Shown: positions 42,874 to 52,632, numbered from the stretch's first letter. The stretch is DNA of 64,000 nucleotides from Verrucomicrobiaceae bacterium (GCA_019694165.1 JAIBCL010000001.1:558001-622000); one strand, 5' to 3'. Numbers and translations are program-made. Notes: generated from the sequence alone by a model not told the origin.

Positions 42874-44771
42874 GACGCGCCGCCGGCCTCGACCCCGCCG
42901 GCCTCGACCCCGCCGGCCGCGCACATGCGCCGCGCCGCGCCCAGGCGCAACGCGGGCCAGAAGGCCCTGCCACACTGGACAGCCAGAATGAAGAACAAGG
43001 GATACACCGCCAGCACCAGCCGCTCATCCACCGCGCCGGGCAGCGTGATGCTCTTGAAAAAGTACAGCGTCCAGCACACGGCCAGCAGCAGCAGGACGGC
43101 GGTCTTGACCGGATGGAACTCCACGCTCCCGCTCCCCGATGCCGGACTCCGCACGATCGGCCGGCGGACCAACGCGCTGACGGACCATACGACGGCAAAG
43201 CCGAGGCTCATCACGGCGGCGATCCAGACCGACCGGTCGGCGGTCGTAAGATAAGCGCCTGACAACCACAGGCTCCAGGAGGCCGCCGCCGGCACGACCT
43301 GCTGCGGCGTCTCCGCCGTGTAGAGATTCTGCACGCTGGTCATGTTCGGCACGATCCAGCGGAGGGTGTAGTCCAGGTAGGGATTGCACAGGAAAAAGAC
43401 CGCGACGCACACGGCCACGAAGGCCGCCGCGCGCGCGACCGCGAATGACACAGGCACCGCCGCGCGCGACGACCGCATCTGCCACGCTCGCCAGGCGATG
43501 CAAAACACCAGCAGCGGAAAGACCAGGAAGGAGATGAACTTGATGGCCACAGACATCGCGGCGCAGACGGTCGCCAGCAGGAAGGAGCGGTCGCTCCATT
43601 TGTCGAGCAGATCGAGCGAGTAACTCATGGCGAGCACCGCGAAGGCGGCCATCGAGACGTCGGGGTAGAACGGGTAGGACGAGTACTTGAGGAAGCCGTA
43701 CGACGTGGCCGCATACGCGGTGGCCACCACTGCCTCGACGCCGCCGAAGTGCCGCCTTGCCAGCACCCACACGGCGGCGAGCATCAAGAGCGAATTGAGC
43801 AGCTTGATGCCGCGCACAAAGGCGTTGAGCGCCGCGGTGGACACATGAAAGCCCAGCAGCCCGCCGGCTGCGGGCAGCGCCGCGAAGGGGTGGTAGGCGA
43901 TGGCGCCGTAGGCATTGTTGGACACCACGAAGGGATCCATGCTCGGCACGGTGCCGGCCAGTTCCAGCCGCGCCATCATGTAGCCGTCGTCATCACGCGA
44001 AGTCACCATCTGCATGCGCGCATCCTGGCCGAGAAACCGCCACTGATGCGACCCGTAGTAGGCGAGGAACAACGTGCCGATGATGAGGAATCCCGGATGC
44101 CGCAGGTCATGCACGAGCGGCCTGAGCACAATGCCAATCAACCATGCTCCCAGCATCACCACCACCAATGCGGAGGACAATGGCTGGGCCATGCGAGTGG
44201 CGGTAGCCGCCCACGGCTTGACGATCACCAGCCAGTGCGTCGTGGCACTGCCGTCAGGAAACTGGTTGGAGAAGTAGAGCAGATCGCCTTTCAGAAAATA
44301 TCTGCCACCGCCGTCACGCGCGACGGCCAGCACCCCGCGGCTTGGCTCTTCATACGGCGCGGTTTGCAACGACGGAAAGGCAAGCGGGTGGCTCCCGTGC
44401 GTCTCCACCACATGCCAGGAGCGTCCGAGCAGCTTCTTCAGAACAACGTCGCTGAGTTTTACCCGCGAGGCATGACCTTCCACGAATTTCGCAACCCGCG
44501 CGTCGATCTTCACGACTTCGGCGGCGAAGAAGCGGATGACCGGCCCCGTGCACAACACGAGCAGCAGCAGCACGCCGAATCGCGCCGCCAGCCATTTCAC
44601 CGTCCGCTTCCCGACCAGCGCCTCGTAACACCCGATGACGATCATCAGGCAGGCGATCATGATCCACGAAGCGGCGAAATCGGAGCCATTGCCGCCGAAC
44701 GCCTGCTTCAGCCAGACAGAGATGAGGGCCACTGACTGAAATGCAGGGTCGATGACGAGAGACTTGAACAT
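42870..44771 (-). CDS. Polytopic membrane protein, GT39/ArnT-like glycosyltransferase
   Basis: ATG 44771 (MFKSLVIDP) gives 633 residues; a longer frame upstream lacks hydrophobic character. It has about ten hydrophobic segments, with a long first extracytoplasmic loop after segment two and a charged RDDDGYMMARLEL loop. The acidic pair there resembles the catalytic D-D/D-E of GT39-like (PMT/ArnT) lipid-linked sugar transferases. Later loops include GFLKYSSYPFYPDVSM. The C-terminus GGVEAGGVEAGG is coded by a short tandem repeat. It probably moves a sugar from a polyprenyl carrier on the periplasmic side. It couples to the anchored protein downstream. Confidence 0.75.
   Translation of the reverse strand: MFKSLVIDPAFQSVALISVWLKQAFGGNGSDFAASWIMIACLMIVIGCYEALVGKRTVKWLAARFGVLLLLVLCTGPVIRFFAAEVVKIDARVAKFVEGHASRVKLSDVVLKKLLGRSWHVVETHGSHPLAFPSLQTAPYEEPSRGVLAVARDGGGRYFLKGDLLYFSNQFPDGSATTHWLVIVKPWAATATRMAQPLSSALVVVMLGAWLIGIVLRPLVHDLRHPGFLIIGTLFLAYYGSHQWRFLGQDARMQMVTSRDDDGYMMARLELAGTVPSMDPFVVSNNAYGAIAYHPFAALPAAGGLLGFHVSTAALNAFVRGIKLLNSLLMLAAVWVLARRHFGGVEAVVATAYAATSYGFLKYSSYPFYPDVSMAAFAVLAMSYSLDLLDKWSDRSFLLATVCAAMSVAIKFISFLVFPLLVFCIAWRAWQMRSSRAAVPVSFAVARAAAFVAVCVAVFFLCNPYLDYTLRWIVPNMTSVQNLYTAETPQQVVPAAASWSLWLSGAYLTTADRSVWIAAVMSLGFAVVWSVSALVRRPIVRSPASGSGSVEFHPVKTAVLLLLAVCWTLYFFKSITLPGAVDERLVLAVYPLFFILAVQCGRAFWPALRLGAARRMCAAGGVEAGGVEAGGAS
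42882..42919. repeat. 15-bp tandem repeat, about 2.5 copies
   Basis: GCCGGCCTCGACCCC occurs at 42882-42896 and 42897-42911, with a partial third copy to 42919. It codes the C-terminal GVEAG repeats of the GT39-like protein. Slippage could vary the length of the tail in multiples of five residues without shifting frame. Confidence 0.7.
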
Positions 44772-44907
44772 GAGGAGGCGCGCACTTCCTCCAGAACGGC
44801 GACCTTGGTTGGGCACCGTGGAGCGCCGCATCCAATTCGGCCCCCCTTCGGCGTCAAGCGGCTTCTGACGCGATCTGCCGCAGCCCCGGAGCAAGGCACC
44901 GTGCATC

Positions 44908-46011
44908 TCACCCCAGCAGGGCGACGGCGATGGAGTCCACCAGGGGTTTTCCCGCGCGTGTGAGCCGGATCATGCCGGCTTCGGTGCTTAGCAGGCCGTC
45001 GGCTTCGAGCGCCGCAAGCATCCTGCGCTGCGCCGGCTCGACGAGGGCGGCGGGCAGCCCGCGCGCGGTGCGCAGCTCGAGACCGAAACGCTCGATCAGA
45101 CGCTTGCCCGGCGTGATGATCTCCTCGCCCTGCACGGGCGGCGGCATGCCGCTGTTCAGCGCGGCCACGTAGCGGGCGGTATCGCTCACGTTTTGCCAGC
45201 GGAGCGAGTGGTGCGTGGAGAAGGCGCCGGGACCGAGACCAAGGTAGTCGCTGCCCAGCCAGTAGCTCTCGTTGTGCAGCGAACGATGGCCGGGCCTGGC
45301 GTAATTGGAAATCTCGTAGTGTTCGAATCCGGCGGCTTCGAGGAGGTCGAGCGCCAGATAAAAAAAGCGCGCGTCGGCGTCTGCATCCGCGCGGAACTCG
45401 CCGCGTGAGAGACGTTGGAAAAACTCGGTGTCCTCCTCGTAGTTCAGGTTGTAGGCGGAGATGTGGTCGGGGTTCAACTCCAGCGTGCTTTCCAGCGTGC
45501 CACGCCATGTTTCCATCGTCTGGCCGGGAATCGAGAACATGAGGTCGATGTTCACGCCGGGAAATCCTGCTTCACGCAGAATGCCGAAGGTCTCCCTCGC
45601 GCCGGCAGGCGTGTGGTCGCGGCCGAGCGTCGCGAGCGTGGCGTCATCCCAGGCCTGCACGCCGAGGCTCACACGCGTGACGCCGAGCCGCCGCATCATC
45701 GTCGCCTTCGAGGCGGTGATGGTGCGCGGATTCGCCTCGACGCTGAACTCGACTCCGTCATCCCATGCAAAGACGCCGCGCAGCCCCTCGAGCAGACGCT
45801 CAAGATGCACCTCGCTCAAGGCCGTGGGAGTGCCGCCGCCGAGGAAGACCGTGCGCAATTTGGTTTCGATCCGATCTTCCTGGAGGCGTGCCTCCTGCAG
45901 CACGGCATCGACGAAGCCCGCCATGTCGGTGCGTCCGTGCGTGTGCTTGTAAAAGCTGCAGTACGGACACACGCGATGGCAGAACGGGATATGGACGTAG
46001 AGATGATGCAC
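44908..46011 (-). CDS. hemW: Radical SAM family heme chaperone HemW
   Basis: This 367-residue protein matches HemW length. The radical-SAM cluster is C11, C15 and C18 in HIPFCHRVCPYC, followed by SFY rather than the extra Cys of HemN. GGGTPT and EANPRT are present, then NIDLMFSIPGQT and NYARPGHRSLHN. HemW delivers heme to respiratory enzymes, in contrast with coproporphyrinogen oxidase HemN. It is cytoplasmic and has no clear operon partner; the GT39-like gene starts 136 bases downstream on the same strand. The gene marks the switch from glycan to housekeeping content. Confidence 0.9.
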   Translation of the reverse strand: MHHLYVHIPFCHRVCPYCSFYKHTHGRTDMAGFVDAVLQEARLQEDRIETKLRTVFLGGGTPTALSEVHLERLLEGLRGVFAWDDGVEFSVEANPRTITASKATMMRRLGVTRVSLGVQAWDDATLATLGRDHTPAGARETFGILREAGFPGVNIDLMFSIPGQTMETWRGTLESTLELNPDHISAYNLNYEEDTEFFQRLSRGEFRADADADARFFYLALDLLEAAGFEHYEISNYARPGHRSLHNESYWLGSDYLGLGPGAFSTHHSLRWQNVSDTARYVAALNSGMPPPVQGEEIITPGKRLIERFGLELRTARGLPAALVEPAQRRMLAALEADGLLSTEAGMIRLTRAGKPLVDSIAVALLG

Positions 46012-46187
46012 GACCGCGGCCGGTGCTTCCGCGATGCAATGCGCAGAGTCAACGCATTAACAGGGCGCGCGCCGGGACCATTCGAGGAGAGCGACAGGGT
46101 TCACGAGTCGATCCGCCGGCCGAATCCTGCTTGACTCCTGCCTTTTGAAATCTGAATCCTCAGGCCGCACGACAACCATTCACGCCG

Positions 46188-47591
46188 GTGCAAAAACGCT
46201 CGAATCCACCCGCCCCTCGTCGCGTGCCGTCCGCCGGCCACGACGCGCATCAACCGAAAAAAAGCCTTGGTCAAAACTTCCTGCTCGATGCTGAACTGGC
46301 ACGCTGGATCGCCGACCGGATCGAGCCGGACTCGGCGGACGCGGTGCTGGAGATCGGCCCGGGGCACGGCGCGCTGACGGAACATCTGGCCGGCCGGACG
46401 CGGGAACTCATTCTGGTGGAGAAGGACACGGCTCTGGCCGCCGCCCTGCGTGCGAGATTCGCCGGACGCCACGATGTCCTGGTGATCCACGACGATGCCA
46501 CACGCATCGACTTGAGGTCCTTTTACTGCCGCGGCGGCGTGAGCGTCATCGGCAATCTTCCATACTCGACGGGGACCGAGATCATGCGCCACCTGCTCAC
46601 GCCCCCGACCCCGGTGACGCGCGCGATTTTCATGCTGCAAAAGGAAGTGTGCGACCGCCTGTGCGCCAAGGCGGGGGACGACGCCTTCGGGGCGCTCTCC
46701 CTCCTGGTGCAGCAGGACTGGGAAGTAGAAATGCTCCGCGTGGTGCCGCCTTCGGTCTTCAAGCCGAAGCCAAAGGTGGACTCGGCGGTGGTGCGGCTGG
46801 TGCCTCGGCCGCCCGGCACGCTGCCCGTTTTCGATCGCGTCTGGTTTCGGCGACTCGTGCGCATGGGCTTCTCTCAGCGCAGGAAGCAATTGAAGAACCT
46901 GCTGCCCGATGCACCGGGTGGCTGGACGGCGCTGGCAGCCAGGCTGTGCGTGCCTGCGACGGTCCGCGCCGAGGAACTGTCACTGGCGCAATGGGTGGCC
47001 GTGGCGCGATGGTACGAGCAGCGCAACGACACGGACCGGGGCCAAAAGGCGACGGAACTCTTCGACGTGGTCGATGAGCGAAACATCGTCACCTGCCAGC
47101 GTCCGCGCGGCGAAGTCCACGCCCTCGGATTGCGACACCGCGCGGTGCATGTGTTTGTTTTCAACAAGCGGGGTGAAGTCTATTTGCAGAAACGCAGCCA
47201 CTTGAAGGATGCCCATCCCCTCGTTTGGGACAGCAGCGCGGCGGGCCATCTCGATGTCGGCGAGTCATACTCGGACTGCGCCGTGCGCGAGGTCCGCGAG
47301 GAACTCGGCGTCGAAATCGCGGCGACGCAAAGAACAGCCGGGATCCCTGCCACGGAGCAGACGGGATGGGAGTTTGTCGAACTACACACCGCGGAGCACA
47401 ACGGCCCGATGAACTGTGCGCCCGATGAGATCGAGACCGGCGGCTGGTTTCGACCTGCCGATGTGACCGGATGGGTGCGCGCGCGCCCACAGGATTTCGC
47501 CAGCGGGTTCATCGAGTGCTGGCGCGCGTGGCTGGCCTGTCGTCCGGGAGATCACCAGACTGCCGAAGAGGCCTTGCCTGATCAATCATGA
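46188..47591 (+). CDS. rsmA: RsmA (KsgA) 16S rRNA dimethyladenosine transferase fused to a NUDIX hydrolase
   Basis: This 467-residue protein starts at GTG 46188. Residues about 24-280 are KsgA/RsmA: KKSLGQNFLLD, motif I EIGPGHGALT, catalytic NLPYS and FKPKPKVDSAVV. It dimethylates two adjacent adenines near the 3' end of 16S rRNA. Residues about 290-455 are a NUDIX domain of the Idi-like type with the box G-x5-E-x7-R-E-V-R-E-E-L-G-V at about 352-374. The two halves meet without a stop or frameshift. KsgA alone is about 270 residues, so this is a true fusion. NUDIX substrate is unknown. It is divergent from hemW across 176 bases. Confidence 0.9.
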   Translation: MQKRSNPPAPRRVPSAGHDAHQPKKSLGQNFLLDAELARWIADRIEPDSADAVLEIGPGHGALTEHLAGRTRELILVEKDTALAAALRARFAGRHDVLVIHDDATRIDLRSFYCRGGVSVIGNLPYSTGTEIMRHLLTPPTPVTRAIFMLQKEVCDRLCAKAGDDAFGALSLLVQQDWEVEMLRVVPPSVFKPKPKVDSAVVRLVPRPPGTLPVFDRVWFRRLVRMGFSQRRKQLKNLLPDAPGGWTALAARLCVPATVRAEELSLAQWVAVARWYEQRNDTDRGQKATELFDVVDERNIVTCQRPRGEVHALGLRHRAVHVFVFNKRGEVYLQKRSHLKDAHPLVWDSSAAGHLDVGESYSDCAVREVREELGVEIAATQRTAGIPATEQTGWEFVELHTAEHNGPMNCAPDEIETGGWFRPADVTGWVRARPQDFASGFIECWRAWLACRPGDHQTAEEALPDQS

Positions 47592-47609
47592 TCGCGCAGG
47601 AGAAAGGTA

Positions 47610-47639
47610 TTGACGACGAGCGAGCCGACTCGCTAAATA
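47610..47639 (+). promoter_or_regulatory. Possible sigma70 promoter of the Pro/Ala-rich membrane-protein gene
   Basis: TTGACG at 47610-47615 and TAAATA at 47634-47639 are 18 bases apart, followed by AT-rich DNA to ATG 47671. A GCGAG/CTCGC mini-palindrome sits in the spacer. Spacing is slightly long. Confidence 0.4.
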
Positions 47640-47670
47640 GTGGCCGAATTATCCGATTTTATTCACAGCC

Positions 47671-48543
47671 ATGAGCGAACCCGAAAATCCCTCGTCCTCC
47701 ACGCCCAAGACTTCTTCCGTTCCGCTGAAGAAGGAGACCGTCCGCATCACCTTGCGTGCGCGTCCGGGCGCCGGTGTCACCCAGTCGCGGGAGGCCACGT
47801 CGCCTGTCGCTCCTGGCGTGCCTTCGATGACGACAAGCTCCATCACGCCTCCCACCGCGCGCCGCGCTACTGCGCCGATCCAGCTTCCTTCCGCCCCGCT
47901 CCCGCCGCCGGCTCCGAAAGCCCCTACCTCGCCCGTAACGCTGCCCCCGGCCACCGCGCCGCTCGCTGCGGGTGGTCCACCACGCCCGCCGTCGGCTCCT
48001 TCGGCCCCGCGCGCCGCTGCCCCGGGCGCGCCCCCGACGGCCCCCCGCCCTGCCGGGCCGCCGGCAGCTAAGACAGAAACGGGTGCCATGACCGCCCCGC
48101 TCTCCAAGCCGCCCGCCACGGGTCCGCGTGCGGCCGTTCCCGGTGCTGGCACGGGACCGATGGCTGGTGGTGCCGCCACCGCATCTCTGCCCAAGGCCAC
48201 GGTGAAGCTCCAGCAGACACAGCCCATGGCCCGCGTGCCGATGGCACCGCCGCCGAGTGCTCCCGTGAAGCGCGCCGCCGCCGCCGAGTCACAACAGTTT
48301 TACGAAGATGAAAAAGACCCCGAAGCCGGTCTCGTGGGCATGTCCGTGCTGTGCCTGATCGTAGCCATCGTGCTGACCGCCATCCAGGTGCTGGGTTCCG
48401 ACAAAGTCGCTTCCGCAGCCCCCGGTGAGTCCTCGCCCATCATGGTGCCGGCCGACGAGAAGGTGAACTGGGAGGTTTACAACGCCGCCACGGACACATG
48501 GCAGAGCAAATTCAAGGAAGCTCTGCCGGTCATCCCTGAATGA
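47671..48543 (+). CDS. Pro/Ala-rich single-pass membrane protein
   Basis: This 290-residue protein starts MSEPENPSSS. It has a short Lys/Arg-containing segment (KKETVRITLRARPG) and then about 150 residues of Pro, Ala, Thr and Gly-rich, unstructured sequence. Residues about 222-242 are hydrophobic (MSVLCLIVAIVLTAIQV), a single membrane pass. About 45 residues follow on the far side, ending ALPVIPE. No domain is recognised. The layout suggests a cytoplasmic flexible tether anchored by one helix. A 29-residue membrane peptide is encoded 44 bases downstream. I recall related proteins in other Verrucomicrobiota but cannot assign a role. Confidence 0.82.
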   Translation: MSEPENPSSSTPKTSSVPLKKETVRITLRARPGAGVTQSREATSPVAPGVPSMTTSSITPPTARRATAPIQLPSAPLPPPAPKAPTSPVTLPPATAPLAAGGPPRPPSAPSAPRAAAPGAPPTAPRPAGPPAAKTETGAMTAPLSKPPATGPRAAVPGAGTGPMAGGAATASLPKATVKLQQTQPMARVPMAPPPSAPVKRAAAAESQQFYEDEKDPEAGLVGMSVLCLIVAIVLTAIQVLGSDKVASAAPGESSPIMVPADEKVNWEVYNAATDTWQSKFKEALPVIPE

Positions 48544-48587
48544 TTCCAGCCGCCGTCGTCATCCACCACTTTCCATCCCACCGCACC

Positions 48588-48677
48588 ATGATCTTCGCTT
48601 GGATCGTCTTTCTGCTTTCAGTCGCCACGCTGGTCCTCAACATCCTCGCCAAGACCGGCGGCGGTCTCGGTGGCTGA
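48588..48677 (+). CDS. 29-residue single-pass membrane peptide
   Basis: ATG 48588 to TGA 48675-48677 encodes 29 residues. Residues 2-20 are hydrophobic (IFAWIVFLLSVATLVLNIL), followed by AKTGGGLGG. It is too short for usual gene callers. It sits just downstream of the Pro/Ala-rich membrane-protein gene in the same direction. Base composition and the clean hydrophobic profile support it as real. It could be a small membrane subunit of the same complex. Confidence 0.6.
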   Translation: MIFAWIVFLLSVATLVLNILAKTGGGLGG

Positions 48678-48764
48678 TTTCGAAAGAAATCTCACGGCCG
48701 GTTCACGTCACCGAACCGTACCGCGACCGCCCGGCCACGCGCGTCCGCACCTCTGGTTCGGACG

Positions 48765-49016
48765 TCACTTCAGCATGAACCGGCGCACCACCAGGAGCGC
48801 TATCGATCCCGCCGTCGCGATCCCGATGCTCTGCAGACTGAAGTCATGCACGGTCCCGATTCCCGCCTTCGTGCCGATCCAACCGCCGAGCAAGGCGCCG
48901 AGAACACCCAGCAGGATCGTCATGATGAAACCGCCTCCATCGCGCCCGGGCATCAAAAACTTCGCCAGCACACCTGCGATCAGGCCCATTCCCATCCATG
49001 CAACAAGTCCGTTCAT
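48765..49016 (-). CDS. GlsB/YeaQ/YmgE-family small membrane protein
   Basis: This 83-residue protein has three hydrophobic segments. GLIAGVLAKFLMPGRDGGGF near residues 11-30 matches the transglycosylase-associated (PF04226) family core, followed by LLGVLGALLGGWIGT. Members are linked to stress responses but have no established reaction. The length is typical. It is monocistronic between a forward peptide gene and a reverse SDR. ATG 49016 is clear, with no better start. Confidence 0.88.
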   Translation of the reverse strand: MNGLVAWMGMGLIAGVLAKFLMPGRDGGGFIMTILLGVLGALLGGWIGTKAGIGTVHDFSLQSIGIATAGSIALLVVRRFMLK

Positions 49017-49109
49017 AATTTTCCCCGAGGCTATGAAATCCGGCGTTCCTCGTCAATCTTGAATCCACTTTCGCCTTCGGCCACAAACAGCCCCTGCCCG
49101 GGCAGCGCG

Positions 49110-49889
49110 TCACCAGAGCAGCCGCCCGCCGTCCAACACAATGACCTGGCCGGTCATGTAGCTGCTGGCATCGCTGGCGAGATACACGGCGAGGCCGCCG
49201 ATCTCGTGCGGCTGGCCCCAGCGGCCCATGGGAATGGATGACGCGACTTCGCCCTCGAACTCGGGCTTCTCGGTGATCCAGCGGCGGTTGGCATCGGTCA
49301 AAAAAGAACCGGGTGCGACGGCGTTCACGGTGACGCCGGATGAAGCCCAGTCAGCGGCGACGGACTTCGTGAACATGCTCAGCGCGGCCTTGCTCGTCTC
49401 GTAAGCGCGGCCGCGCATGGCTCTGCCGGCCCATTGCGCGGAGATCGACGACACATTGATGATGCGACCGCTGCCGCGCTTCAGCATTGGCGCACCGAGC
49501 AGCTTCGTGCAGAGAAAGGCGTGGGTGAGATTCAGGTCGATGATGCGCTGCCATTCATTCAGCGCCAGATCTTCGGTGGGCGTGTTGATGCGGCGACCGC
49601 CGACATTGTTCACGAGGATGTCGATGCGATCGAACTCACTCAACGCCCGCGCACACATGCTTTCCGCTTCGGCGGGAATGCCGAGATCGGCCTGCAAGGT
49701 GGCCACGGTGTGGCCTTCGCTTTGCAACTGGCTTGCAGCGTCATCGAGATGGGCGGCGTCACGACCGGTGATGATCAAACTCGCACCGGCCTCGCCCAAA
49801 GCGCGGGCGATCTCGAATCCGAGCCCGCGAGTGGCTCCTGTCACCAGCGCGCGCCGACCATCGAGACGAAACTGGTCGAGAATCGGCAT
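49110..49889 (-). CDS. Classical SDR oxidoreductase (gluconate 5-dehydrogenase-like)
   Basis: This 259-residue protein has TGATRGLG near residues 17-24 (NAD(P) loop), NNVGG at about 92-96, and catalytic Ser in INVSSISAQW. The Y-E-T-S-K pair gives the active-site Tyr and Lys. VAPGSFLTD and SYMTGQVIVLDGG are typical of the FabG/Ga5DH-like group. The substrate could be gluconate, 2-keto-gluconate or a 3-oxoacyl group. A gluconokinase lies 5.4 kb away, which gives weak support to gluconate. It follows sdhB in the same direction after 28 bases, so it may be read with the sdh genes. Confidence 0.85.
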   Translation of the reverse strand: MPILDQFRLDGRRALVTGATRGLGFEIARALGEAGASLIITGRDAAHLDDAASQLQSEGHTVATLQADLGIPAEAESMCARALSEFDRIDILVNNVGGRRINTPTEDLALNEWQRIIDLNLTHAFLCTKLLGAPMLKRGSGRIINVSSISAQWAGRAMRGRAYETSKAALSMFTKSVAADWASSGVTVNAVAPGSFLTDANRRWITEKPEFEGEVASSIPMGRWGQPHEIGGLAVYLASDASSYMTGQVIVLDGGRLLW

Positions 49890-49917
49890 CGCAGGAACGC
49901 GTGAGTCATTTCAGAAA

Positions 49918-50700
49918 TCAATCTCCACCACCACCTGCGACGGCCTCTTTCTCGACGACTGCCGAGCAGAGGTAATCGCGGTTCAGCTTGCTGATCCAGT
50001 CAACGCTGATGTCCTTCGGGCACGCGGCTTCGCACTCGTAGTGATTGCTGCAATTGCCGAAGCCCTGCGCATCCATCTCGCGCACCATGCCGAGCGTGCG
50101 GCGCGTCTTTTCGGGCTGGCCTTGCGGCAGGGAATTGAGCTGTCCGGCTTTTGCCGACACGAAGAGCATCGCGCTCGCATTCGGGCACGCCGCGACACAA
50201 GCACCGCAGCCGATGCATTCAGCCGCATCCATGGCGGCATCGGCGATTTCTTTGCCGATGGGCAGAGCGTTCGCATCGATCGCCGAACCCGTGCGCACGG
50301 TGACGAAACCGCCGGCGCGTTGGATTTCGTCGAACGAGGAGCGATCTACTGCGAGATCCTTGATCACTGGGAACGACTTCGCGCGGAAAGGCTCGACGTA
50401 AATCGTGTCGCCGCTCTTGAACTTCCGCATGTGGAGCTGGCAGGTTGTCGTCGTCTTCTCCGGCCCGTGCGGGCGGCCATTGATGACCATCGAGCACATG
50501 CCGCAGATGCCTTCGCGGCAGTCGTGGTCGAAGGCGATGGGCTCCTCGCCCTTCGAGATGAGGCGCTCGTTCACGATGTCCATCATTTCGAGGAACGAGG
50601 CATGATCCGGGATGTCCCGGGCTTCGATGTCCTGGAAGCGACCAGCCGCATTCGCGCTGCTCTGGCGCCAGACTTTGAGTGTGAGATTGAGAAGAGACAT
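49918..50700 (-). CDS. sdhB: Succinate dehydrogenase/fumarate reductase iron-sulfur subunit
   Basis: This 260-residue protein carries all three clusters. The 2Fe-2S ligands are C61, C66, C69 and C87. The 4Fe-4S group is C162, C165, C168 and, with C227, C172 arranged as usual, and C217 and C223 complete the 3Fe-4S set. It passes electrons from SdhA to the membrane cytochrome. The sequence resembles the b-type of Bacteroidetes and Verrucomicrobia (CREGICGMC and [16 protein letters not shown]). It follows sdhA after 18 bases. It is the last gene of the sdhCAB unit, perhaps with the SDR beyond. Confidence 0.95.
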   Translation of the reverse strand: MSLLNLTLKVWRQSSANAAGRFQDIEARDIPDHASFLEMMDIVNERLISKGEEPIAFDHDCREGICGMCSMVINGRPHGPEKTTTTCQLHMRKFKSGDTIYVEPFRAKSFPVIKDLAVDRSSFDEIQRAGGFVTVRTGSAIDANALPIGKEIADAAMDAAECIGCGACVAACPNASAMLFVSAKAGQLNSLPQGQPEKTRRTLGMVREMDAQGFGNCSNHYECEAACPKDISVDWISKLNRDYLCSAVVEKEAVAGGGGD

Positions 50701-50718
50701 GACGATGAAAGGCGAAGA

Positions 50719-52632
50719 TTACTTGTAGCTGCGGACGGCGAGGTGGACTTCGTCGAACTTGAGTTCCTCCTTATGCAGGGCCGGCTTCGCGAAGTTGCCG
50801 GTGTATTCCCACGCGGCGGCGTAGGTGAAGTTGGCGTCGTCGCGTTTGGCTTCGCCGTCTTCGTATTGATGCTCCACGCGGAAATGGCCACCGCAGCTTT
50901 CCTCGCGCTCGCGGGCATCGAGGCAGAGCAGCTCGGCGAATTCGAGAAAGTCAGCCACGCGACCGGCCTTCTCCAGCTCCTGATTGAAGGCTTCGCCGGA
51001 GCCGGGGATGGTGACGTTGTTCCAGAATTCTTCGCGAAGCGCAGGAATGCGGCCCAGCGCCTCGGTCAGGCCTTCGCGACTGCGGGCCATGCCGCACTTG
51101 TCCCAAACGAGGAGACCCAACTCGCGGTGAAAGCTGTCCACGCTGCGCTTGCCCTTGATGCCGAGAAGTCGGCTGGTGCGTGCGTTGACATCTTCGAGCG
51201 CCTTTTTGAATTCCGGATACTCCGTCGTGATGCTGCCGGGCTTCTCGCCGACGAGATAATTCGCGATCGTCGTCGGGATCACGAAATAGCCATCCGCCAG
51301 GCCTTGCATGAGCGCGCTGGCACCGAGGCGATTCGCGCCGTGGTCGGAGAAGTTCGCTTCACCGAGCACGTGGAGGCCGGGCAGGTTGCTCATCAAATTG
51401 TAGTCCACCCACAGGCCGCCCATTGTGTAGTGGACGGCGGGGTAGATGCGCATCGGCTGCTGGTAGGCGTTCTCGCCCGTGATGCGCTCATACATGTCGA
51501 AAAGATTGCCGTAGCGCTCGGCGATCGTCTTCTGGCCGAAGTTCTTGATCGCCTCCGCGAAGTCGAGATACACGCCGCGACCACCGGGGCCAACGCCGCG
51601 GCCGTCGTCGCACGCTTCCTTCGCCGCGCGGCTCGAGATGTCACGCGGAGCGAGATTGCCGAAGCTTGGATACTTGCGCTCGAGATAGTAGTCGCGTTCT
51701 TCGTCGGGGATCTGGCTCGGATGGCGGTTGTCGCCTTTCTTCTTCGGCGCCCACACGCGACCGTCGTTGCGGAGCGACTCCGACATCAGCGTCAGCTTGC
51801 TTTGATAATCACCGCTGACCGGAATGCACGTCGGATGGATCTGCGTGTAGCAGGGGTTCGCGAAAAACGCGCCCTTCTTGTGCGCGCGCCAGGTGGCGGT
51901 GACGTTGCAGCCCTTCGCATTCGTCGAGAGGTAGAAGACATTCCCGTAGCCGCCGGTGCAAAGCAGGACGCAATCCGCAGCGTGCGCCTCGATTTTGCCG
52001 GTGACGAGATCGCGAGTGATGATGCCCTTCGCGTGACCGTTCACGACGACGAGTTCCACCATTTCGCAACGCGAATACATCTTCACGCCGCCGTTGGCGA
52101 TCTCCTTGTTCAGCGCCGAATACGCGCCGAGCAAAAGCTGCTGACCCGTCTGGCCACGAGCATAGAAAGTGCGGCTGACCTGAGCGCCGCCGAAGGAGCG
52201 ATTCGCCAGTGCGCCGCCGTATTCGCGAGCGAATGGCACGCCCTGCGCGACGCATTGGTCGATGATGTTCACGCTGACCTCGGCCAGACGATGCACATTG
52301 CCTTCGCGAGCACGGAAGTCGCCGCCCTTCACTGTGTCATAAAAGAGGCGATAGACCGAGTCGCCGTCGTTTTGGTAGTTCTTCGCCGCATTGATGCCGC
52401 CCTGAGCTGCGATGGAGTGCGCGCGACGGGGGCTGTCTTGGAAGCAGAAGCATTTCACCTTGTAGCCGAGTTCCGAGAGCGAAGCCGCTGCTGCTGAGCC
52501 GGCGAGGCCGCTGCCCACCACGATGACCGAATACTTCCGCTTGTTCTTCGGATTGATCAGCTTCGAGTCGCGCTTGTGCTTGGACCACTTTTCAGCGATC
52601 GGGCCAGAGGGAATTTTGGAGTCGAGGGGCAT
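50719..52632 (-). CDS. sdhA: Succinate dehydrogenase/fumarate reductase flavoprotein subunit
   Basis: This 637-residue protein has the FAD dinucleotide loop [17 protein letters not shown] near residue 40. [18 protein letters not shown] gives the FAD-linking His. [12 protein letters not shown] and the catalytic region [18 protein letters not shown] follow, with [12 protein letters not shown]-like [11 protein letters not shown] later. These match the large B-type SdhA of Bacteroidetes, Chlamydiae and relatives. It oxidises succinate to fumarate in the TCA cycle or runs in reverse. ATG 52632 follows a palindromic intergenic repeat. It lies between sdhC and sdhB. Confidence 0.95.
   Translation of the reverse strand: MPLDSKIPSGPIAEKWSKHKRDSKLINPKNKRKYSVIVVGSGLAGSAAAASLSELGYKVKCFCFQDSPRRAHSIAAQGGINAAKNYQNDGDSVYRLFYDTVKGGDFRAREGNVHRLAEVSVNIIDQCVAQGVPFAREYGGALANRSFGGAQVSRTFYARGQTGQQLLLGAYSALNKEIANGGVKMYSRCEMVELVVVNGHAKGIITRDLVTGKIEAHAADCVLLCTGGYGNVFYLSTNAKGCNVTATWRAHKKGAFFANPCYTQIHPTCIPVSGDYQSKLTLMSESLRNDGRVWAPKKKGDNRHPSQIPDEERDYYLERKYPSFGNLAPRDISSRAAKEACDDGRGVGPGGRGVYLDFAEAIKNFGQKTIAERYGNLFDMYERITGENAYQQPMRIYPAVHYTMGGLWVDYNLMSNLPGLHVLGEANFSDHGANRLGASALMQGLADGYFVIPTTIANYLVGEKPGSITTEYPEFKKALEDVNARTSRLLGIKGKRSVDSFHRELGLLVWDKCGMARSREGLTEALGRIPALREEFWNNVTIPGSGEAFNQELEKAGRVADFLEFAELLCLDAREREESCGGHFRVEHQYEDGEAKRDDANFTYAAAWEYTGNFAKPALHKEELKFDEVHLAVRSYK

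Noticed and set aside
42882-42919. Tandem repeat considered as a CRISPR remnant
   Set aside because: Only 2.5 copies of 15 bases without spacers, inside a coding sequence.
46120-46187. TTGACT upstream of rsmA considered as a -35 box
   Set aside because: No acceptable -10 box at 16-19 bases downstream.
48699-48718. CGGTTC/GAACCG hairpin after the 29-residue peptide gene, considered as a terminator
   Set aside because: Six-base stem with no T-run; too weak to call.
49417-52497. A 1026-codon forward open frame opposite sdhB, sdhA and the SDR
   Set aside because: All three reverse genes have complete motifs; the forward frame is a GC artefact.
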